Shown: in pieces, positions 6,019-10,759 of the stretch
Layout: the number at the start of each line of letters is the position of its first letter
Numbering within the stretch: position 1 is the stretch's first letter
Assembly (NCBI GenBank): GCA_035649575.1
Contig: DASRJH010000220.1
Span: forward strand, 1-10,759
Length of the DNA: 10,759 nucleotides
From: DASVAL01 sp035649575
Lineage (GTDB): Bacteria > Planctomycetota > UBA1135 > UBA2386
Reading direction: 5' to 3'
Made by a program: the position numbers and the translations under genes
The notes under the pieces: model-generated
The model's input: only the letters and a program-made list of their open reading frames with translations
Database searches by the model: none
Told to the model about the DNA's origin: nothing

Positions 6019-8994
6019 ATGTCCCTTCCGGCCGCAACCGCCGAGCCTGCCCGCCTGCTGCATTGCTCGCCCGAACGAACGGTGTATGTGGCCTCCGACG
6101 CGGCGAGCGGGCTGGCGTTGGTCACCAAGGTCTATGTCGCGGGCTCGATGGCCGAGGCCGAAGCCGAGTTCGCGATGGCACGCCTTGCCGCGGGCCCCGG
6201 CGTTGCCGTCTATCGCAGCGTTGGCATCGATGCGGCAACGAACCGGCCGTGCGTGACGACGAACTTCGAGGCAGGAACGGATCTCGACAGTCTCGTCGCC
6301 GAGCTAGGCTCGCTGCCGGCAGCCCTCGCCTGCAGGTTGCTGGCGCCTGTCGCCGCGACTCTGGCGCGCCTGCACATGCTGCGTGACCCGGTCGCACCCG
6401 CGGGGCTCTGCCACGGGGACGTCAAGCCGCGCAACCTGCTGCGCACAACCACGACGACGCTGCTGCTCGACTTCGAGCATGCGCGCCCAATCTCCAATTC
6501 GCGGCGAGCCGACGCGGTTGTGTTCACGGGAGGCAGCCACGGATTTGCCCCACCCGAGGCGACGCACGGCGCTCCTCCTGACTCCGCCTTCGACGTTTAC
6601 GGGCTGGGAGCCTCTCTGAGTTGGCTCTTGCGCGGCGGGCAATGGACCGAGTTGCCACAGCATCCCGACGTCGTCGCCATCGTGCGCGCGTGCACGTCCG
6701 CCAATCCCGCCGAGCGGCCGACGGCCGCCGTTCTCGCGACGACCCTCGCGAGCCTCGCGGATTGTCTCGATGCGGATCCTGACGAGGCCACGCTGGACGA
6801 TGCGAGTTCCGGCCGCCTGCAGCACGAGACAGCCGTCAGTTCGCAGGTTGCAAAAACGCACCGGACCGACACACACCGACTTTTCTGGCGACGCTGCCAC
6901 CAACTCGCCGAACGGCTGCCCGGTCTGCTGCGCGTCCCTTCCAACCAGCCGACCGAGCCGGCTGCCATCACACGCGAACTCGGTGTGGCAGGCCGGGTGC
7001 TCGCTCGGTTCCCACGCCACCTGGCGACGCTGCACTGGCGTCGCGAGCTGTGCCGCGCCGCGGGCGCCGTGTTGGCCGGCGCTGCCGAGCAGGTCAGCAC
7101 CTTCTGCCGGGCCGAGAAACTCAATCCGTGCGCGAGCTGGCTAGCAGACGTCGAGACCCTCGCACAGACAGCGCGCGCCCTGCCCGGTGGTTGCCCGATC
7201 CCCAGTGAAGAGTCACCGGCCACCGTGGGACTGCTGCACCGCAACCCGATCGCATTCCTGCACCGCCTTCGCGACCAGCTCGCGGTGGCGCGGCAGGAGC
7301 TCGCGCAGGACGTCGAGGCGATCGCCGCCGCCGAACGTCAGCTCGACCTCCGCGCTGCCGAAGCCGCGGTGGACCATATGGCGGCGCGCCTCGGCGGCGC
7401 CTCGCCGACAGCGGCGCGTCATCGCGACCAGTTGCACCGGTTCGCCTTCTACTGCGATCGTGTGGCGAGGGCCGAACCCAATGTCGAGAGTGTCGGCCCG
7501 CTGTGGGACGCGGTGGCCTTGCAGCCGCTGGCCAGCCTCGTCGCGGCTGCCGCAACCGCGTGCCAGCGTCGGACGCGCAGCGAAGTGACGGGGGGCGCCG
7601 TGGGTCTGCGCAGCCTGCAGATCACGCTCGCGAACCTCGCGGAGGAGTTCCCGCACCTGGTCCAGGTTCCGCCGGCCCTCGACGTGCTGACCCAGGCCCT
7701 CGCCCACCTGACCGACCAGGCCTGGGCCCTGCTCGCCGACGCGCAAAAGAAGCTGCAAGCGGTGCCGGTACCCGTGCGGCCCTTGCAACTCGCGTTGGGA
7801 CGGCTCGATTCCCTGCGCATTCTCGAAGCCTTCATCGACCGCGGGCAACAACCGCGCGGCCAGCTGCAGGATGGCATCGAAGCACTGCGCCTGCGCATCG
7901 AACAGGCGCGCGCGACGCGTGACCGACTGGCCGAAGGCGCCGAACACGCGCTTTCGCGCGGCCACTGGACGACGGGCCTGTTCGACATGGAACGCGCCGT
8001 CGCGGGTCTCCAAGGTGGCGACGAGAACGAAGGCGGCGAAGTCACGCGCCTGCAGGAGCGGGTCGAACAGGTGCGCCGGCGCAAGCGCGAAGTCGATGCC
8101 GCCGTGCGACGTAACGTCGAGCTGGGTTCGCTCTACGGCACACTGCAGGACGACCCATCGAGCACGTTCGCGAGCCGCCTCCAGGTCCTCAGCGACCGCC
8201 GCGACTGCTTGCTGTTCCTCACCGTGCACGTGCCCGAGGAGCGGGGTGTGCTCTACGGCCGCGACCTGCGCGACGTCGAGACGCAGCTTGCTCTCGAGCA
8301 GTCCGGGCTGGCCGAACATCAGCTCGACGGCACCGTCGATCCTGGGGCCCGCCTGCGACTCGCGCGAGCGACGCTCGAGCGATTGTCGACGTCGATGACG
8401 ACGGCCATGGGCATCGATCCTCCAGGCCGCATGGTCCGCCTGCTCGAGCACTGGCGCACGGTGACGGCACACTGCCAGCGCGCGGTCGAGCAGCTGCATG
8501 CGGAGCGGCTAGTACAGGCACGCCAGCGCCGCCGGCTGTGGTCCATGGCCGTGGGCACGCTGCTCGTGTGCACGACGGCCGTCGGACTCGCAGTTCGTTC
8601 GTGGTTCCTGCCCGCGCAGGCTGCCGGACGCACAGTGCCCCTGTCGACAGACGATCTCGCGCAGCTGGCCACCACGCTGCCGGGTGATCTGCGCGAGGGC
8701 GCAGCAGCGCTGCTCGCGCAGGCACTGCCCGGAGGACTGAAAGGGCCGTTGGACTATCGCACCTGGCACGAAGGCTTCCGCCGGGAGCTACGCGCGTTCG
8801 TCGAGAGCATGCAGGCTCGTGAGGCAACACCTTCGGCGCGTGCGTTCGCGATCGGCTGCTGGGATGCCTGGCTCGCTGCCGCGGGCGCGCTGATCGGCGA
8901 CGCAGACCGCGCGGAACTGCTGCGCCTGTCCGCGGAACTCGCGGGCGAACCGTGGCTCGGCGGCTTGCAGCCGAGCAAGGGCACCACGCGGTGA
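6019..8994 (+). CDS. Membrane-anchored atypical Ser/Thr protein kinase
   Basis: The protein has 991 residues. A Hanks-type kinase domain spans about 12-245. Visible elements are the beta-3 lysine Lys37 (LVTKVY), a likely alpha-C Glu near 50, the catalytic loop CHGDVKPRNLL (Asp134, Lys136, Asn139) and the metal-binding Asp151. The APE-like GFAPPE (175-180), FDVYGLG (191-197) and NPAERPT (229-235) follow. It is atypical: no glycine-rich loop (LHCSPERTVYVASD stands in its place), HGD for HRD and DFE for DFG. Residues 285-835 are mostly helical and unrecognised, with heptad-like charged stretches at about 416-460, 620-640 and 674-703. A basic RQRRR (835-839) precedes one transmembrane helix (841-859), leaving about 130 residues outside. 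The ATG at 6019 lacks a Shine-Dalgarno but sits suitably before the kinase fold. It diverges from the activator gene, suggesting a shared pathway. Catalytic activity is probable but not certain. Confidence 0.88.
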   Translation: MSLPAATAEPARLLHCSPERTVYVASDAASGLALVTKVYVAGSMAEAEAEFAMARLAAGPGVAVYRSVGIDAATNRPCVTTNFEAGTDLDSLVAELGSLPAALACRLLAPVAATLARLHMLRDPVAPAGLCHGDVKPRNLLRTTTTTLLLDFEHARPISNSRRADAVVFTGGSHGFAPPEATHGAPPDSAFDVYGLGASLSWLLRGGQWTELPQHPDVVAIVRACTSANPAERPTAAVLATTLASLADCLDADPDEATLDDASSGRLQHETAVSSQVAKTHRTDTHRLFWRRCHQLAERLPGLLRVPSNQPTEPAAITRELGVAGRVLARFPRHLATLHWRRELCRAAGAVLAGAAEQVSTFCRAEKLNPCASWLADVETLAQTARALPGGCPIPSEESPATVGLLHRNPIAFLHRLRDQLAVARQELAQDVEAIAAAERQLDLRAAEAAVDHMAARLGGASPTAARHRDQLHRFAFYCDRVARAEPNVESVGPLWDAVALQPLASLVAAAATACQRRTRSEVTGGAVGLRSLQITLANLAEEFPHLVQVPPALDVLTQALAHLTDQAWALLADAQKKLQAVPVPVRPLQLALGRLDSLRILEAFIDRGQQPRGQLQDGIEALRLRIEQARATRDRLAEGAEHALSRGHWTTGLFDMERAVAGLQGGDENEGGEVTRLQERVEQVRRRKREVDAAVRRNVELGSLYGTLQDDPSSTFASRLQVLSDRRDCLLFLTVHVPEERGVLYGRDLRDVETQLALEQSGLAEHQLDGTVDPGARLRLARATLERLSTSMTTAMGIDPPGRMVRLLEHWRTVTAHCQRAVEQLHAERLVQARQRRRLWSMAVGTLLVCTTAVGLAVRSWFLPAQAAGRTVPLSTDDLAQLATTLPGDLREGAAALLAQALPGGLKGPLDYRTWHEGFRRELRAFVESMQAREATPSARAFAIGCWDAWLAAAGALIGDADRAELLRLSAELAGEPWLGGLQPSKGTTR
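8955..8976 (+). repeat. 7-bp inverted repeat at the 3' end of the kinase gene
   Basis: GCTCGGC (8955-8961) and GCCGAGC (8970-8976) can pair around an 8-base loop, 16 bp before the kinase stop codon. Only 13 bp separate that stop from the converging orphan gene, so a terminator would have to lie within coding sequence, as this hairpin does. No T-run follows. Confidence 0.3.
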
Positions 8995-9007
8995 ATCGAC
9001 GGGCGAT

Positions 9008-9319
9008 CTAGTCCGTCAATGTGACGAGGGGTCGCCGCGTATCGATTGCCTGCACACAGATGCCCTCCAACTCGGCAAGCAGCAGTCTTGCCGCACTGCT
9101 TGCTGGAAACAGCTCGGCCAGCGTCTGGATCTCCGTCATCAAACCCGGCAGTTCATGCACTTCGAACCGCGCATCCCGATAGTAATTCCTCAGCCGGCCC
9201 AGGAGATGCAGCGCGTGCTCCTGCGCGCGGTGGACAATCACCCAGTGCTCGTCCACACCGACTTCGACGGACCGCACCGCTCTGTCCTGGTCGTCGAGTA
9301 TCGCAAGTTCTAGCGCCAT
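9008..9319 (-). CDS. Hypothetical protein, 103 residues
   Basis: I do not recognise a named family. The predicted protein is small, acidic and soluble, with no signal peptide or membrane helix. It begins MALELAILDDQDRAV, probably a beta-hairpin, followed by VEVGVDEHWVIVH and a helical region containing LLGRLRNYYRDARFEVHELP. The C-terminal part, about residues 61-90, is strongly helix-forming. The ATG at 9319 has GGAAG six bases upstream, the best ribosome binding site near it. An in-frame ATG at 9415 would add 32 residues but has no such site. The frame stays open further upstream only as a shadow of the GluQ-RS gene. The overall style recalls small immunity or regulatory proteins, but there is no adjacent toxin gene, so I assign no function. 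It converges on the kinase gene with a 13-bp gap. Confidence 0.68.
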   Translation of the reverse strand: MALELAILDDQDRAVRSVEVGVDEHWVIVHRAQEHALHLLGRLRNYYRDARFEVHELPGLMTEIQTLAELFPASSAARLLLAELEGICVQAIDTRRPLVTLTD

Positions 9320-9434
9320 GGCGTCTTCCAGCGTCCAGAGAAGCCCGGGAACGTGTCGCCCTGCCAACACAGGCAGCGCGGTCACCGCTTGGCTAGAACC
9401 GCAGCTTTTCGCCATTCTTAACCGGCGACGGCGT

Positions 9435-9464
9435 GGAGACAGAGTCGTGACACTCTCGCTCTCC
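9435..9464 (-). terminator. Terminator-like hairpin directly after the GluQ-RS stop codon
   Basis: Two stacked 5-bp stems, 9435-9439 with 9460-9464 and 9441-9445 with 9452-9456, are separated by a 1x3 internal loop and closed by a 6-base loop. The structure begins on the base after the GluQ-RS stop codon (minus strand). No T-run follows, so it may be a weak or Rho-assisted terminator or an mRNA-end stabiliser. The remaining gap to the orphan start (9320-9434) has an AT-rich patch, TTAAGAAT on the minus strand near 9415-9422, that could be part of a -10 element. Confidence 0.4.
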
Positions 9465-10412
9465 TCACTGAGGAAGCAAGCCATGGCGGTCGCCCCGCAC
9501 GGGGCCGCGCGGCACACTCTCCCAGCGAAAGTCCCGCAGCAGGTCGGCGGGAGAACACCGCTGCCCCGCAGCACGCAGCCCGCACAGGAATCCGAGAAAG
9601 CCGACGACGGCCGCAGCAGCGACCCCCTGCTCGCGCAGATGGCGCAGCGAAGTGTCCCCGTGGCGTTTGGCGAGCCGCAGCCCATCGCCGCCCACGACGA
9701 GTGGAACGTGCACGAACTCGGGAGGCGTCCATTGCAGCGCCCGGTAGAGCAGCAGCTGGCGCGGTGTGCTCGGCAGCAGATCGTCGGCGCGCACGACTTC
9801 GGTCACGCCTTGTGCCGCGTCGTCGACGACGACCGCGAGCTGGTAGGCCGGTCCCCGATCGCGCTTCTGGATCACGAAGTCACCCGCGATGCGTCCCGGC
9901 TGCGGCCCCGCGAAGTGATCGACGAACTGCGCGTGCGCGACGTCGACGGCAAACCGCAGTGCCGCTTCGCGGCCCGTGGCCTCGCGCGCGGCCGCGAGGT
10001 CGGCGAATCGACCGCGACAGGTGCCCGGATACACCGGACCGTCGTCGTTGCCCTCGTGTGGCGCCGACGCCGCCTCTTCGACCTCGCGCCGCGTGCACAC
10101 ACAGGGGTAGGCGGCACCGGATGCAACGAGGCGTTGGGCCGCCGCGGCATACAGCGGCAGCCGTTCGCTCTGCGACACGGGCTCCCCGTCCCAGTCGAGC
10201 CCGAGCCAGCGCAGGTCCGCGATCGCCTGCCCTGCAGCGCCAGGCTTCACGCGCGGGCCATCGATGTCTTCGATGCGCAGCAGTAGAGTGCCGCCCCGCG
10301 ACCGGATCGACAGCCACGCCAACAAGAACGTGCGCGCGTTGCCGAGATGCAAGGCCCCCGTCGGGCTCGGCGCCAGCCTACCAACACACTTCGTTCCGGA
10401 TGCAACCGTCAT
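9465..10412 (-). CDS. gluQ: Glutamyl-Q tRNA(Asp) synthetase
   Basis: GluQ-RS is a shortened paralogue of glutamyl-tRNA synthetase. It activates glutamate and attaches it to the queuosine base at position 34 of tRNA(Asp), and it lacks an anticodon-binding domain. The 315 residues match the family's usual size of about 300. The class I signature GRLAPSPTGALHLGNAR (11-27) carries the HIGH-like HLGN (22-25), and LRIEDIDGPR (45-54) follows. A zinc site is formed by Cys104, Cys106, Tyr128 and Cys132 (YPCVCTRRE ... VYPGTCRGR), which distinguishes this family from true GluRS. The KMSKS-like loop is RLAKRHGD (246-253). The ATG at 10412 is 10 residues before the signature. An upstream ATG at 10535 would add 41 residues that read as a shadow of rsgA. 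The gene is also called yadB. Its start overlaps the rsgA start on the opposite strand. Confidence 0.95.
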   Translation of the reverse strand: MTVASGTKCVGRLAPSPTGALHLGNARTFLLAWLSIRSRGGTLLLRIEDIDGPRVKPGAAGQAIADLRWLGLDWDGEPVSQSERLPLYAAAAQRLVASGAAYPCVCTRREVEEAASAPHEGNDDGPVYPGTCRGRFADLAAAREATGREAALRFAVDVAHAQFVDHFAGPQPGRIAGDFVIQKRDRGPAYQLAVVVDDAAQGVTEVVRADDLLPSTPRQLLLYRALQWTPPEFVHVPLVVGGDGLRLAKRHGDTSLRHLREQGVAAAAVVGFLGFLCGLRAAGQRCSPADLLRDFRWESVPRGPVRGDRHGLLPQ

Positions 10413-10759
10413 CGCAGCAAGGCCTCGTTCTACGCATCGATGCCAAGGTCTGCCATGTCGAGGTCGGTGGCGAACGCCGGCAGCTGCCTCTTCTGGGCAG
10501 GCTGTTCGAGGCGAGATCGCACGAGAAGCAGCCACTCACGGTCGGCGACCGCGTCGTCTTGGACAAGACGGGCAACGCGATCGAAGCGATGCTGCCGCGC
10601 ACCTCGCAGCTGCATCGGCGCACCGCGAGCGAAGGCGAAGAACGCGCGCAGGTCATCGCGGCGAACATCACGCACGTGCTCGTCGTGGCCAGCGTGGCAA
10701 CGCCGCCGTTCCAACCCGAGCTCGTCGATGGGGTGCTGGCCGCAGCAGCACGAGAGAAG
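10400..10759 (+). CDS. rsgA: Ribosome small-subunit-dependent GTPase A, N-terminal part (cut by window edge)
   Basis: The first 120 codons of a circularly permuted GTPase involved in late maturation of the 30S ribosomal subunit are visible. Residues 8-75 form the N-terminal OB-fold: GLVLRIDAKVCHVEVGGE, LLGRLFE (31-37), PLTVGDRVVLD (45-55) and AMLPRTSQLHRR (63-74). AANITHVLVVASVATPPFQP (87-106) begins the permuted G domain. The nucleotide-binding motifs and the C-terminal zinc finger lie beyond the window. The ATG at 10400 gives a normal RsgA N-terminus and no other start codon is nearby, although no Shine-Dalgarno precedes it. The start overlaps that of the divergent GluQ-RS gene by 13 bp. 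Both genes belong to translation, one tRNA modification and the other ribosome assembly. Confidence 0.92.
   Translation, partial: MQPSSQQGLVLRIDAKVCHVEVGGERRQLPLLGRLFEARSHEKQPLTVGDRVVLDKTGNAIEAMLPRTSQLHRRTASEGEERAQVIAANITHVLVVASVATPPFQPELVDGVLAAAAREK

Noticed and set aside
3279..6386. A plus-strand open frame of about 1035 codons across the methyltransferase and activator genes
   Set aside because: It is antisense to two genes with complete catalytic motifs, has no recognisable domain, and is rich in Arg/Ala/Pro/His runs. Such frames arise when a GC-rich gene has few stops on its opposite strand.
7213..8499. A 428-codon minus-strand frame inside the kinase gene
   Set aside because: It is antisense to the kinase body and has no domain or plausible start signal. 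The kinase frame is open across the whole region and includes the membrane helix.
9320..9685. N-terminal extension of the 103-residue protein to an ATG at 9685
   Set aside because: Most of the extra sequence overlaps the GluQ-RS gene out of frame and reads as Cys/Arg/Ser-rich noise. The ATG at 9319 has a better ribosome binding site.

Overview
The window is GC-rich bacterial chromosome, densely packed with genes on both strands. It holds eight protein-coding genes, two of them cut by the window edges. I see no rRNA, tRNA, CRISPR array, transposase or phage gene. A Planctomycetota-like bacterium is my best guess. The hints are high GC, few Shine-Dalgarno sequences, a large Hanks-type kinase with one transmembrane helix and an unclassified helical body, and an FHA-like/GAF/sigma-54 activator. 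No marker gene proves the phylum, and a myxobacterium-like deltaproteobacterium would fit nearly as well.

Region 1 (1-2076): a truncated FAD-dependent amine/amino-acid oxidoreductase on the minus strand diverges from an exported M19 (renal-dipeptidase family) peptidase on the plus strand. A perfect 12-bp palindrome lies in the 122-bp gap. The pair could release and then oxidise amino acids, but that is inference.

Region 2 (2102-3852): a minus-strand two-gene unit encodes a TrmH/TrmJ-type tRNA 2'-O-methyltransferase followed by a calcineurin-like metallophosphoesterase. The second gene probably starts at a GTG just after the first gene's stop codon.

Region 3 (3945-8994) is the most interesting part. 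A sigma-54 activator (degenerate FHA-like domain, GAF, AAA+, Fis HTH; minus strand) diverges from a 991-residue membrane-anchored atypical Ser/Thr kinase (plus strand). The 208-bp gap between them contains a possible -24/-12 promoter pointing at the kinase. It also has a pair of 8-bp direct repeats flanking a 7-bp hairpin, and a second pair of 10-bp direct repeats. Together these look like a self-contained signalling module: kinase sensor, enhancer-binding activator and regulated intergenic region.

Region 4 (9008-10759): a 103-residue orphan protein lies downstream of the tRNA-modifying enzyme GluQ-RS (minus strand), with a terminator-like hairpin between them. GluQ-RS is head-to-head with the ribosome-assembly GTPase RsgA (plus strand, truncated by the window end). 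The GluQ-RS and RsgA reading frames appear to overlap by 13 bp at their start codons, so each promoter would have to lie inside the other gene.
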